Positions 1 to 6,955 of a DNA stretch of 19,718 nt are shown piece after piece. The stretch spans positions 1 through 19,718 of the forward strand of contig JAAXUM010000003.1 of NCBI GenBank assembly GCA_013336025.1, in the 5' to 3' direction. The translations under genes were made by a program, and so were the position numbers. This DNA comes from Chlorobiaceae bacterium (GTDB taxonomy: Bacteria; Bacteroidota; Chlorobiia; Chlorobiales; Chlorobiaceae). The notes beneath the pieces are model-generated. The model made no database searches, was not told the origin of the DNA, and worked only from the letters and a program-made list of their open reading frames with translations. Position 1 is the first letter of the stretch; each line of letters opens with the position of its first letter.

Positions 1-2
1 AT

Positions 3-1439
3 CCCTGCCTTCCTGTAGTACACAAGCATGAATATTGATACAGCACAGAAACCCCAAAGCAGAGAGAGCATTCCCGCTCTTATATAATCGGCACCAAGGG
101 ATGGGCCAACCGTCCGCTCTTCAATAATTCTTACCGGTGCGGGCAGAGCTCCTGCCTTAAGCACAATTTCCAGATCCTTTGCCTCTTCAAGACTCTCAAT
201 ACCGTTAATAACCGAGTTTCCATTAGGAATCTTGGACTGAACAACGGGTGCACTGTAAACAGCGCCATCAAGTACAATGGCAATTCTTTTGCCGATATTT
301 GCACCGGTAATACGAGCCCATTTGCCCGTACCATCAGAATTCATTGACATCATGACCTCAGGCTGCACACCTTCAGATCCGAATGTCGCCTTGGCCTCCG
401 TGATAACGCCTCCGGTCAGTTCCGCAGTTTTCCTTACCAGATAGATCGGGTAATACTTCTCGCCTTTGGCGCCTTGCTCCGGCTTGGCAGCAAGAAGAAG
501 CTCGCTGTCCTGCGGCAGAAGCGCCTGAACATCAGCACGCTGCAACATCGACAAAACAAACTCTCTGGACTGCTCAGGAGTATAAACGGTACCATTGGGT
601 AAAACACCGATAACATCATAAAGCGGACCGGCTGCCTTGCCCTGTGCCGAACTCCTGGCCGCAAGAGGCGGCGCAACTGCCGGAACGGCCTTGACCGAGT
701 CGGTTGAACCGGAAGAATCAGGAACAACAGGCTTCAATGCAGCCGTCTGCACAAGAGCACTGTTCACTCTGTCAAGTGCCCTGAGAAGCATATCCTGATC
801 ACGAAGAAGCTTGAACTCAAGTTTTGCTGTACCTTTGAGAAGGTTTCTGACCCGGTTTTCATCTGAAACGCCGGCAAGCTCAATAATAATTCTCCGACTG
901 CCCTGGGAGGTTATCACCGGCTCGGCAACACCATACTGGTCAATACGGTTTCTGATAATCTCTTTGGCACGGCCAAGTGCATCCTCTGACTCTTTTTCCA
1001 GTTTACCGACAATCTCTTTATCAGAGTTGCGTATATCATAAAAATACCGGCTCAGGCGAATATTCTCTTTACCGAATTCATCCACAATAAGGTCAATGAC
1101 CCTGGCATCACTTTTTGTTGATTTTTTCTTCACATTATCCATCAGCTCAAAAAACTTTGCATCCTTGTTCCAGGCTTTCTGCATAAAAAGATCGATCTGA
1201 TCGACCTCCATGACAAGATGCATGCCTCCTTTGAGATCAAGGCCGAGTTTCAGGCTTTTACGGCGGGCATTTTCGATTTCGTCCCGATGATTCAGACTGA
1301 ACTTCAGACTGTCTTCACTGGAGGAAAAATGCTCTATCTGTTTTGAAAGCGAGTAATCACGCCAGGTTGGCCATAATGACCAGAGAGAGATCGCCGTAAC
1401 CGCAAGCAGAAGAAAAAGAGGGAACTGTTTGTTTTTCAT
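3..1439 (-). CDS. secD: Protein translocase subunit SecD (5' part; gene runs off left edge)
   Basis: SecD is an inner-membrane RND-type subunit that, with SecF, uses the proton motive force to help SecYEG finish export. The first 479 residues are present. Visible in order: an N-terminal membrane segment (about residues 6-23), the SecD signature [15 protein letters not shown] (65-79), a P1 periplasmic region with [12 protein letters not shown] (163-174), and the start of the second membrane region after [11 protein letters not shown] (447-457). The remaining C-terminal membrane helices lie outside the window. Residues about 232-272 are a low-complexity Ala/Pro/Ser stretch inside P1 and look like a lineage insertion. 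The ATG start at 1439 opens directly into a signal-anchor ([17 protein letters not shown]), so I am confident of it. It is probably transcribed alone from its own promoter (1480-1508), with the fccB terminator upstream of that. Confidence 0.95.
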   Translation of the reverse strand, partial: MKNKQFPLFLLLAVTAISLWSLWPTWRDYSLSKQIEHFSSSEDSLKFSLNHRDEIENARRKSLKLGLDLKGGMHLVMEVDQIDLFMQKAWNKDAKFFELMDNVKKKSTKSDARVIDLIVDEFGKENIRLSRYFYDIRNSDKEIVGKLEKESEDALGRAKEIIRNRIDQYGVAEPVITSQGSRRIIIELAGVSDENRVRNLLKGTAKLEFKLLRDQDMLLRALDRVNSALVQTAALKPVVPDSSGSTDSVKAVPAVAPPLAARSSAQGKAAGPLYDVIGVLPNGTVYTPEQSREFVLSMLQRADVQALLPQDSELLLAAKPEQGAKGEKYYPIYLVRKTAELTGGVITEAKATFGSEGVQPEVMMSMNSDGTGKWARITGANIGKRIAIVLDGAVYSAPVVQSKIPNGNSVINGIESLEEAKDLEIVLKAGALPAPVRIIEERTVGPSLGADYIRAGMLSLLWGFCAVSIFMLVYYRKAG

Positions 1440-1479
1440 TGATGAGTTAGCTTAACGCTCGAATAGAAATATTTGTGCC

Positions 1480-1508
1480 AATATATAAAACAGGGTACTG
1501 ATTAACAA
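1480..1508 (-). promoter_or_regulatory. Sigma-70-like promoter candidate for secD
   Basis: Read on the minus strand there is TTGTTA, exactly 17 bases, then TATATT, about 40 bases before the secD ATG. The -35 overlaps a small inverted repeat, CTGATT-AAC-AATCAG (1498-1512). A 12-bp palindrome GCTGATATCAGC lies just upstream (1526-1537). Either could be an operator, but this is inference from spacing and symmetry only. Confidence 0.45.
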
Positions 1509-1558
1509 TCAGCCTCTCTCAATGAGCTGATATCAGCCATTTTCGGAAAAGTCGGAAT

Positions 1559-1591
1559 AAAAAAGCCCGGAACAGAATTCCAGGCTTTTTT
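1559..1591 (-). terminator. Rho-independent terminator of the sox/fcc operon
   Basis: A six-A run plus GCC and GGAA (1559-1572) pairs with TTCC, GGC and a six-T run (1578-1591). There is one C/A mismatch and a 5-nt loop. On the minus strand the hairpin ends in a U tract about 80 bases after the fccB stop, as expected for an intrinsic terminator. The flanking A and T runs make it usable in both directions. Confidence 0.75.
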
Positions 1592-1670
1592 ATTTGAAAT
1601 CGAGCACAGCAACAGCGATGCACGGATATTACCAGACAAGGCAATCACGCTGCGCACTATGCAAAACCCC

Positions 1671-2963
1671 TCAACCCCAGATATCCTGGACAATATTATT
1701 GTACCAGCCCTGCGCAAAAGTCGCTTCTTCAGCAAGCTTCTCATCATCGGCATCAAGAGGAGTAAGTCCGCCAGAGCCGGGAATTTCAATAATTCCTTCA
1801 GCACTCAGCTTGTACACTCCAGCCACCGATATACCGTAACCGGGTGCAAGAAGACTGTAGCAGGTATTAACCAGTGATGGCGGTGCAGGAACCTTACCCT
1901 GGAACAGCCTGATAATTGAGGCCGCAGCAACCTTTCCATGGCTGCTTGCCGCAAAACCGGACTTTGGCATGGCACCGGCAATACAGGCATCACCAATAAC
2001 ATGAATACCGGGATGCATCGTTGATTCAAAGGTAATAGGATTCACCGGGCACCATCCTGACGCATCGGTCAAGCCGCAATCAAAAGCGATTTTTCCCGCC
2101 TGCTGTGGTGCAATAATGTTAATAACATCACCCTTTTCAACACCAAAGTCAGTCGTTACGGTCATTGCCGCAGCATCAACCATGGTGATCTTTCCGCCGG
2201 TCGTGCTTCCACGCCACTCGATCATGCCGGGATACAACTTCTCCCAACCCTTCTTGAAAAGAGCCTGTTTTGAAAACTTTTCCTTTGCATCAAGAATAAT
2301 GATTTTTGACTTTGGTTTATTCTTCTTAAGATAGTTGGCAATAAGACTTGCGCGTTCATACGGCCCGGGAGGACATCTGAATGGATTTCCCGGAGCGCTG
2401 ATAACAACACGTCCGCCATCAGGCATGGCGAGCAACTGTTTGTGCAGAAGAATCGTCTGAGCTCCAGCCTGATAGGCATGAGGCATTCTGGTTTCTGAAA
2501 CGGCCTGACTGTAACCCTCAATAGCTTTCCATTTAAAATCGATGCCCGGCGAAACAATAAGGCGATCATATTTAACAACCCTGCCGCTCTTGAGTGTAAC
2601 AGCATTTTTTGCAGCATCAATACCTACGGCTGAATCGAGAACAACATCAATACCATATCTGCTTTTCAATACCGTATAGGTCTGGCCGATATCCTGCATA
2701 GTTTTCAGGCCGCCAAGCACCCAGTTACTGAACGGACAGGTGTAGAATGTCTCTTTTGGCTCAATAAGCGTAACTGAAAGGGTGGGATCCAGTTTCTTCA
2801 GGTATTTGGCTGCAGCGGCGCCGCCAAATCCACCTCCGATAACAACAACCCGGTTTTTGGCCGCAAAAGCAGACCTGGCTCCGCCAAAAACACCAAATGC
2901 TGAACCGGCAACACCAGATAACAGAAGTTTATTGAAATCCCTGCGTGAAAGTTTATTGCTCAT
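1671..2963 (-). CDS. fccB: Flavocytochrome c sulfide dehydrogenase, flavoprotein subunit (FccB/SoxF type)
   Basis: This periplasmic FAD subunit oxidises sulfide to sulfur or polysulfide and passes electrons to the haem subunit FccA. With the 430-residue start, a twin-arginine signal ([14 protein letters not shown]) is followed by the FAD-binding [17 protein letters not shown] (about 40-56). C76 in [13 protein letters not shown] matches the cysteine that carries covalent 8-alpha-S-cysteinyl FAD in the Allochromatium enzyme. C197 ([11 protein letters not shown]) and C368 ([12 protein letters not shown]) sit where the redox-active disulfide is expected. The HVIGDA motif of this reductase fold is at about 321-326. 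I chose the ATG at 2963 because AAGGAGG lies 9 bases before it; the ATG at 2972 directly abuts that ribosome binding site. FccA is encoded 14 bases upstream. Confidence 0.93.
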   Translation of the reverse strand: MSNKLSRRDFNKLLLSGVAGSAFGVFGGARSAFAAKNRVVVIGGGFGGAAAAKYLKKLDPTLSVTLIEPKETFYTCPFSNWVLGGLKTMQDIGQTYTVLKSRYGIDVVLDSAVGIDAAKNAVTLKSGRVVKYDRLIVSPGIDFKWKAIEGYSQAVSETRMPHAYQAGAQTILLHKQLLAMPDGGRVVISAPGNPFRCPPGPYERASLIANYLKKNKPKSKIIILDAKEKFSKQALFKKGWEKLYPGMIEWRGSTTGGKITMVDAAAMTVTTDFGVEKGDVINIIAPQQAGKIAFDCGLTDASGWCPVNPITFESTMHPGIHVIGDACIAGAMPKSGFAASSHGKVAAASIIRLFQGKVPAPPSLVNTCYSLLAPGYGISVAGVYKLSAEGIIEIPGSGGLTPLDADDEKLAEEATFAQGWYNNIVQDIWG

Positions 2964-2977
2964 GTTTTTCATCCTCC

Positions 2978-3355
2978 TTATTTGGTTTTATGCCCGACTG
3001 TTCCACAATACTGCGCAATCAAGTGAATCTCATCATCACTGTACCCTTTGGCGTGTCTGCCCATAACCGTGGAGTAGCGTTTCCCCGATTTAAATTCCAG
3101 AAGGGCCGTTTCGATATACTGTGGCGTCTTGCCATAAAAAGAGGGCATAATACCAACACTCTTGCCATCAGTACCGTGACAGGAAGAGCAGGAGAGAGAA
3201 AGAACCTGGCCACGCGGCGTTGCGCCGACAGCCTTTGAAACCGGTTTAACTACCTTGGTAGCGGCAGCCTGTTCAGCCATTCCTGTATTGCTGAATAAAA
3301 GCAAGACAGGGGTGACGACACAGAAAGTCAACCACAATCTGAGTTTAGCCCGCAT
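2978..3355 (-). CDS. fccA: Flavocytochrome c sulfide dehydrogenase, monohaem cytochrome c subunit (FccA/SoxE type)
   Basis: This is the small c-type cytochrome partner of FccB, taking electrons from FAD and passing them to soluble cytochromes in the periplasm. The 125-residue product has a Sec signal peptide (cleavage likely after NTGMA, about residue 27) and a single haem site C56-S-S-C59-H60 ([11 protein letters not shown]). M98 in [11 protein letters not shown] is the probable sixth iron ligand. The single haem matches the green sulfur bacterial type rather than the dihaem purple sulfur type. I chose the ATG at 3355 because AAGGAGG lies 8 bases upstream and a signal peptide follows directly; a longer reading from 3394 lacks these. 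fccB follows after 14 bases, so the two are co-translated. Confidence 0.92.
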   Translation of the reverse strand: MRAKLRLWLTFCVVTPVLLLFSNTGMAEQAAATKVVKPVSKAVGATPRGQVLSLSCSSCHGTDGKSVGIMPSFYGKTPQYIETALLEFKSGKRYSTVMGRHAKGYSDDEIHLIAQYCGTVGHKTK

Positions 3356-3426
3356 AATGTTATCCTCCTTGTTAAGTGTTATAATGAAAAGCATTAATAC
3401 CTGCCTGTATCAAAAAAAAACGGAAA

Positions 3427-3723
3427 TCAGGTAACAGCACATTCTGCTGTAAATTCCTGAAACTTGCTGTCAGTAAATTCAAGTTTAATCTGATCCCCTT
3501 TTTTTCCTGCAAATTTCAATTGAAAAAAGGGATCTCTCGACACTGAAGGACCCAGTTCAAGATCGAACAACGGCGCACCATTCAAGGTTACACGACCCTC
3601 TCTGATAAAATGCGCAGGTATAACATTACCCTGTTCATCCTTTCTTGTTCCGGATTCGCTGGGATGTTCAATAATGATTTTCAGTAAAACAATGCCATTC
3701 AGCTCTTTGGCCAGTACTCTCAT
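3427..3723 (-). CDS. soxZ: Sulfur carrier complex subunit SoxZ
   Basis: SoxZ is the structural partner of SoxY; the SoxYZ heterodimer carries sulfur intermediates on a SoxY cysteine in the periplasm. The 98-residue product has the SoxZ pattern: KIIIEHPSESGTRKD near residues 15-29, then IPAHFI, then VTLNGAPLFDLELGPSVSRDPFFQLKF, all in one Ig-like domain. It has no signal peptide of its own, as is normal for SoxZ, which is thought to be exported with SoxY. The gene starts 38 bases after the soxY stop and ends 71 bases before the fccA start, so all four genes read as one operon. A nine-T run just past its stop on the minus strand follows a small hairpin (ACAGCA/TGCTGT near the 3' end) and might cause partial attenuation. 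Confidence 0.9.
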   Translation of the reverse strand: MRVLAKELNGIVLLKIIIEHPSESGTRKDEQGNVIPAHFIREGRVTLNGAPLFDLELGPSVSRDPFFQLKFAGKKGDQIKLEFTDSKFQEFTAECAVT

Positions 3724-3761
3724 AGGTCATAGCAATTGTAAGGTGAATATAAAAGCCGGTT

Positions 3762-4199
3762 TCAGCAGGCCTGCGCAAGCACATTAACGTGAACCGAGGC
3801 CCTGTAATACCTGTTACCCTCTTTCAGAACAGCATGAACAAGAGAACTCTCCTTGAGCTTGACATTAAGCGATATATACGGTTCCGCACTACCGTGCAGG
3901 TTGCACTGAAAAACAAGCGGCGATATATTTTTTTCAACAAAGAGATAGAGACTTTCTGCCTTTATCGATGATATAATCTCTACAGTCACCAGCGAACTGT
4001 CTGAAGCAGCCTGTGGAGCAACAATTGTTACTTTATCGGTCGAAGCAAAATCCCTGGTGCCAAGCGTATTGATAAATGCGTTGTCGATCGTAGACTGTGA
4101 AAAACACTTTTCACACCAGGCGGCAAACAGTTGAGAAGGAATCATCGATATGGATGCGACCATTGCGGCACCTGCACCGAGAAACTTTCGTCTTTTCAT
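3762..4199 (-). CDS. soxY: SoxY-like sulfur carrier with a C-terminal cysteine but no GGCGG tail
   Basis: This 145-residue protein has a twin-arginine-type signal (MKRRKFLGAGAAMVASISMI) and a SoxY-type Ig-like domain (VTVEIISSIKAESLYLFVEK; then ISLNVKLKESSLVHAVLKEG). It is followed at once by soxZ, which supports the assignment. Canonical SoxY carries sulfur on the cysteine of a flexible GGCGG terminus. Here the chain ends VNVLAQAC: C145 is the last residue, the preceding glycines are replaced and the following two are absent. Neither other frame supplies a GGCGG beyond the stop, so this is not an obvious frameshift. Further cysteines are C29 and C32 (WCEKCF, just after the signal) and C99. 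The start has only a weak GGAAAA upstream. It is probably a functional variant carrier, but that is inference. Confidence 0.82.
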   Translation of the reverse strand: MKRRKFLGAGAAMVASISMIPSQLFAAWCEKCFSQSTIDNAFINTLGTRDFASTDKVTIVAPQAASDSSLVTVEIISSIKAESLYLFVEKNISPLVFQCNLHGSAEPYISLNVKLKESSLVHAVLKEGNRYYRASVHVNVLAQAC

Positions 4200-4290
4200 A
4201 ATTTTTTCCGGAACGTCATCCTGACAGTGAATAAATCAGCGCGGATAGATTCGAACTCCCTTCCGCATATAACTATATGCTCATGTATGG

Positions 4291-4319
4291 TATATAAAAA
4301 ATATGCTTTTCTGTTGCAA
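4291..4319 (-). promoter_or_regulatory. Promoter candidate for soxY-soxZ-fccA-fccB
   Basis: On the minus strand TTGCAA is followed after exactly 17 bases by TATATA, about 90 bases upstream of the soxY ATG. The surrounding DNA is AT-rich. The leader between it and soxY contains a small GCGGA/TCCGC hairpin. This is the best-spaced pair in the gap, but it rests on consensus matching alone. Confidence 0.4.
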
Positions 4320-4327
4320 ATCATTTA

Positions 4328-4372
4328 TTCACAACGCTGAACAGGCAAAAAGTGCCGATTCAGCGTTGTGAA
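4328..4372. repeat. Long perfect hairpin between soxY and mnmG
   Basis: TTCACAACGCTGAA (4328-4341) is repeated in perfect inverse at 4359-4372. The interior adds a second stem, GGCA (4344-4347) with TGCC (4353-4356), around the loop AAAAG. Neither side has a good U tract, so it is not a textbook terminator. It lies upstream of both divergent promoter candidates. A cruciform, regulator site or the end of a processed transcript are all possible. Confidence 0.7.
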
Positions 4373-4518
4373 AAGAGAGGATAAGTCCTGTTTTATTTTC
4401 AGGCGCTTAATGATTGCAAGTTACACCTTTCCTTTGAAGAGTTACAAAAAGTTGTTAAAAAACAAAGAGAAAAACAAGACAATATACTGCAATAACACTC
4501 TTCATGCGCGGATAGTTT

Positions 4519-4546
4519 TTGATAACTGTACCCCGGACCGTATTAA
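4519..4546 (+). promoter_or_regulatory. Promoter candidate for mnmG
   Basis: TTGATA, 16 bases, then TATTAA lies about 80 bases before the likely mnmG ATG. It is the best consensus pair in a gap that otherwise shows no gene. A transcript from here would cross the parS-like palindrome at 4599-4614. Confidence 0.3.
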
Positions 4547-4598
4547 CTGGCATTATTTGTATCTTCCTGGTAATGCTACTGACGATTTTTCAACAACA

Positions 4599-4614
4599 CG
4601 TTTCACGTGAAACA
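4599..4614. other. parS-like ParB-binding palindrome 1 (upstream of mnmG)
   Basis: CGTTTCACGTGAAACA matches the bacterial parS consensus TGTTTCACGTGAAACA at 15 of 16 positions, with a perfect 14-bp palindromic core (4600-4613). It ends 10 bases before the mnmG ATG. A second, perfect copy lies just past the end of mnmG. No parA or parB gene is in the window. Confidence 0.75.
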
Positions 4615-4624
4615 ACTTTTTTTC

Positions 4625-6490
4625 ATGTACGATATCATTGTTGCCGGTGCGGGCCATGCCGGATGTGAAGCAGTTCTGGCCTCTGCAAGAATGGGAATGT
4701 CATGCCTTCTGATTACATCGGACCTTTCAGCAATAGCAAGAATGTCATGCAATCCTGCTATTGGAGGCGTAGCGAAGGGACAGATAACGAGAGAAATTGA
4801 CGCCCTTGGAGGAGAGATGGCCAAAGCAATCGATGAAACCGGAATACAGTTCAGAATGCTTAACAAAAGCAAGGGAGCTGCAATGCACTCGCCAAGAGCG
4901 CAGGCTGACCGCGCACGCTACTCCGATTACATGCGGAAAATCATTGAAAAGCAGCCCAATATCGACCTTATTCAGGACACCGTTACCGGAATAGATACGG
5001 AATCAGGAGCAGTCAGAGGAGTTATTCTGCCCTCTGGAAGAATCATAAAAGGTAAATCAGTCATTCTTTGCTGCGGAACCTTTCTCAACGGTCTCATCCA
5101 TATCGGGATGAACCACTTTCCGGGAGGAAGAACCATTGCCGAACCGCCCGTAGCAGGTCTGACCGAAAATCTTCAATTTCTTGGATTTAACACAGGAAGG
5201 TTGAAAACAGGAACTCCCCCCCGCATAGACGCCCGCAGCGTTAATTATGCGCTTGTTGAAGAACAGCCGGGAGATCCTGATCCGGTACCGTTCTCCTTTT
5301 CAACAACATCACTCAATCTTCGCACCCAGGTCAGCTGCTTCATGACAAAAACAAGTGAAGCCACCCATGAACTTCTCAGAACAGGTTTCAATCGATCTCC
5401 CCTGTTTACAGGCAAAGTTAAAGGAGTAGGGCCAAGATACTGTCCCTCTGTGGAGGATAAAATTTTCCGCTTTCCAGACAAAAACAGCCATCATATTTTT
5501 CTTGAACCGGAAGGTAACGAGACAAACGAAATGTATGTCAACGGTTTTTCTACATCATTGCCTGAAGATATACAGTTGCTTGCTTTACGATCAATCCCCG
5601 GTCTCGAAAATGTTAAAATGATCAGGCCTGGATATGCCATTGAATATGACTTCTTCTATCCATATCAGATAAAAAACACTCTTGAAACAAAAATCATTGA
5701 AAACCTCTATTTTGCCGGTCAGATCAACGGAACATCAGGCTATGAAGAAGCTGCTGCACAAGGCCTTTTAGCGGGAATAAACGCATCTCTTAAAACACAA
5801 AACAGAAAACCGGTCGTTCTTGATCGTTCCATGGCATATATTGGCGTCCTTATTGACGATCTTGTAACAAAAGATATTATTGAACCATACAGGATGTTTA
5901 CCTCTTCTGCAGAACATCGTATCAGCCTCCGTCATGATAATGCCGACATACGACTTGGCGGTATTGGTCTTGAAATCGGAACGGTGGATCGTTCTGCCTA
6001 CACGAAAATCGAAACAAAAATCAATGCCATCAGGAAACTGAGGCTGCTATGCGATGCAAAAAAATTACATCCTGATATATTCGGGTTATCTGCTTCCGGC
6101 AGTACAAATAAAACGGCAGTACAACCGCTGAGCATCTCAACCATTCTTAAAAGACCTGATATCATCTTCGAGAATCTGTTGGAACTGTCGGAAGATTTTC
6201 GAAACCGTGTTCATGAAATAACAACGGATCCTGATGTATTTGAACAGATTGTAATAGATCTGAAATATGAAGGCTACCTTAAACGAGACATCCTGATGAC
6301 TGAAAAAATCGCACGTCTTGAATCGCACAGTATTCCCGCCTCTTTTTCCTATACAACTGTCTCAGGACTCTCGAATGAAGGGCGTGAAAAGCTTTCGCTG
6401 CACAAACCCGAAACTATCGGACAGGCATCAAGAATTCCTGGCGTCTCTCCTTCGGATGTATCTGTTCTTCTTATAAAAATCGGGCGTTGA
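4625..6490 (+). CDS. mnmG: tRNA uridine-5-carboxymethylaminomethyl modification enzyme MnmG (GidA)
   Basis: MnmG is a cytoplasmic FAD protein that works with MnmE to build the xm5U34 modification at the wobble base of several tRNAs. From the ATG at 4625 the product is 621 residues, normal for the family. It opens [16 protein letters not shown], the expected FAD-binding start. Further family blocks are [45 protein letters not shown] and [19 protein letters not shown], and the C-terminal MnmE-interacting helical region ends [18 protein letters not shown]. An in-frame GTG at 4607 would add six residues, but it lies inside the parS-like palindrome and the family starts at MYD, so I prefer 4625. 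No strong ribosome binding site precedes either start. Confidence 0.96.
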   Translation: MYDIIVAGAGHAGCEAVLASARMGMSCLLITSDLSAIARMSCNPAIGGVAKGQITREIDALGGEMAKAIDETGIQFRMLNKSKGAAMHSPRAQADRARYSDYMRKIIEKQPNIDLIQDTVTGIDTESGAVRGVILPSGRIIKGKSVILCCGTFLNGLIHIGMNHFPGGRTIAEPPVAGLTENLQFLGFNTGRLKTGTPPRIDARSVNYALVEEQPGDPDPVPFSFSTTSLNLRTQVSCFMTKTSEATHELLRTGFNRSPLFTGKVKGVGPRYCPSVEDKIFRFPDKNSHHIFLEPEGNETNEMYVNGFSTSLPEDIQLLALRSIPGLENVKMIRPGYAIEYDFFYPYQIKNTLETKIIENLYFAGQINGTSGYEEAAAQGLLAGINASLKTQNRKPVVLDRSMAYIGVLIDDLVTKDIIEPYRMFTSSAEHRISLRHDNADIRLGGIGLEIGTVDRSAYTKIETKINAIRKLRLLCDAKKLHPDIFGLSASGSTNKTAVQPLSISTILKRPDIIFENLLELSEDFRNRVHEITTDPDVFEQIVIDLKYEGYLKRDILMTEKIARLESHSIPASFSYTTVSGLSNEGREKLSLHKPETIGQASRIPGVSPSDVSVLLIKIGR

Positions 6491-6672
6491 GCTTTTAACA
6501 GGGATATCTCTTTTTTCTCTTGTGAATTTTTGTGTGAAACGGAGGGCATCTTTAGTTTCCATGATAACATACGAACCTGCGACCAGACTGATCGGCATGA
6601 AGTTTTCGCTCCCAACCATTCGTCACCACGAAGCAATCAAATCGCAGAACAGTTTTTGGAGATTCCCCGAAG

Positions 6673-6688
6673 TGTTTCACGTGAAACA
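6673..6688. other. parS-like ParB-binding palindrome 2 (perfect match)
   Basis: TGTTTCACGTGAAACA is identical to the widely conserved 16-bp parS consensus and is fully palindromic. It lies about 180 bases after the mnmG stop and about 9.4 kb from the oriC candidate, within the origin-proximal zone where parS sites cluster. The sister site is at 4599-4614. Confidence 0.85.
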
Positions 6689-6719
6689 ACAGTGAGGATT
6701 CACTGATACAGAAGCCTCA

Positions 6720-6890
6720 CTATTGCAGGCAATATCGAGTATATTCTTTTAAATGAGCATTATTCTGACCTGAAACAATCAGAATATGCTCACACGGAAG
6801 TGTTTTTATTCGGTTTCCCGGGGAGTGCATGCGATCAATTGCACGCATAAAATATTCACTGAACCTTATGCCTGTTTCTTCATTTGTCAA
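6720..6890 (-). CDS. Possible small protein of unknown function (doubtful)
   Basis: A minus-strand reading from TTG at 6890 gives 56 residues (LTNEETGIRFSEYFMRAIDR..., ending EYTRYCLQ) with a protein-like composition. A very strong ribosome binding site, AAAGGAGG, sits just upstream (6893-6900). The conflict is that this site is only about 2 bases from the TTG. It is ideally spaced (9 bases) for an ATG at 6883 in another frame, which stops after five codons. The ORF may be a real small gene, a gene broken by a one-base change, or chance. I recognise no family. Confidence 0.25.
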   Translation of the reverse strand: MTNEETGIRFSEYFMRAIDRMHSPGNRIKTLPCEHILIVSGQNNAHLKEYTRYCLQ

Positions 6891-6955
6891 AACCTCCTTT
6901 AAAATGTATCGGGAACAAACTACGACCTGAAACCATTAACCGCTGACGATTAAAC

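Larger units (their letters stand above)
6491..6955. other. Intergenic region between mnmG and the family B polymerase
   Basis: These 465 bases hold the perfect parS-like site at 6673-6688 and, on the minus strand, a strong AAAGGAGG with a short doubtful ORF (6720-6890). I see no convincing intrinsic terminator after mnmG. A minus-strand reading from 6619 into the mnmG 3' end shows no family signature and was not accepted as a gene. Confidence 0.6.

Noticed and set aside
3412..3420. Nine-T run (minus strand) after soxZ as an operon-ending terminator.
   Set aside because: The nearest hairpin (ACAGCA/TGCTGT) is about 14 bases away rather than adjacent, and fccA follows with a strong ribosome binding site, so at most it would attenuate.
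4236..4266. On the minus strand GGGAGTTCGAATCTATCC looks like the T-arm of a tRNA 3' end.
   Set aside because: The T-stem has a mismatch and a wobble, there is no anticodon or D arm upstream (the AT-rich promoter region is there) and no CCA or acceptor pairing. It could be a remnant or chance.
4368..4610. Plus-strand ORF of 80 codons in the soxY/mnmG gap.
   Set aside because: It starts inside the large hairpin, overlaps the mnmG promoter candidate and parS-like site, and has no family resemblance.
6428..6619. Minus-strand ORF of 63 codons overlapping the mnmG 3' end.
   Set aside because: More than a third lies inside mnmG on the opposite strand, there is no ribosome binding site or recognisable domain, and its coding appearance may be a reflection of mnmG codon bias.
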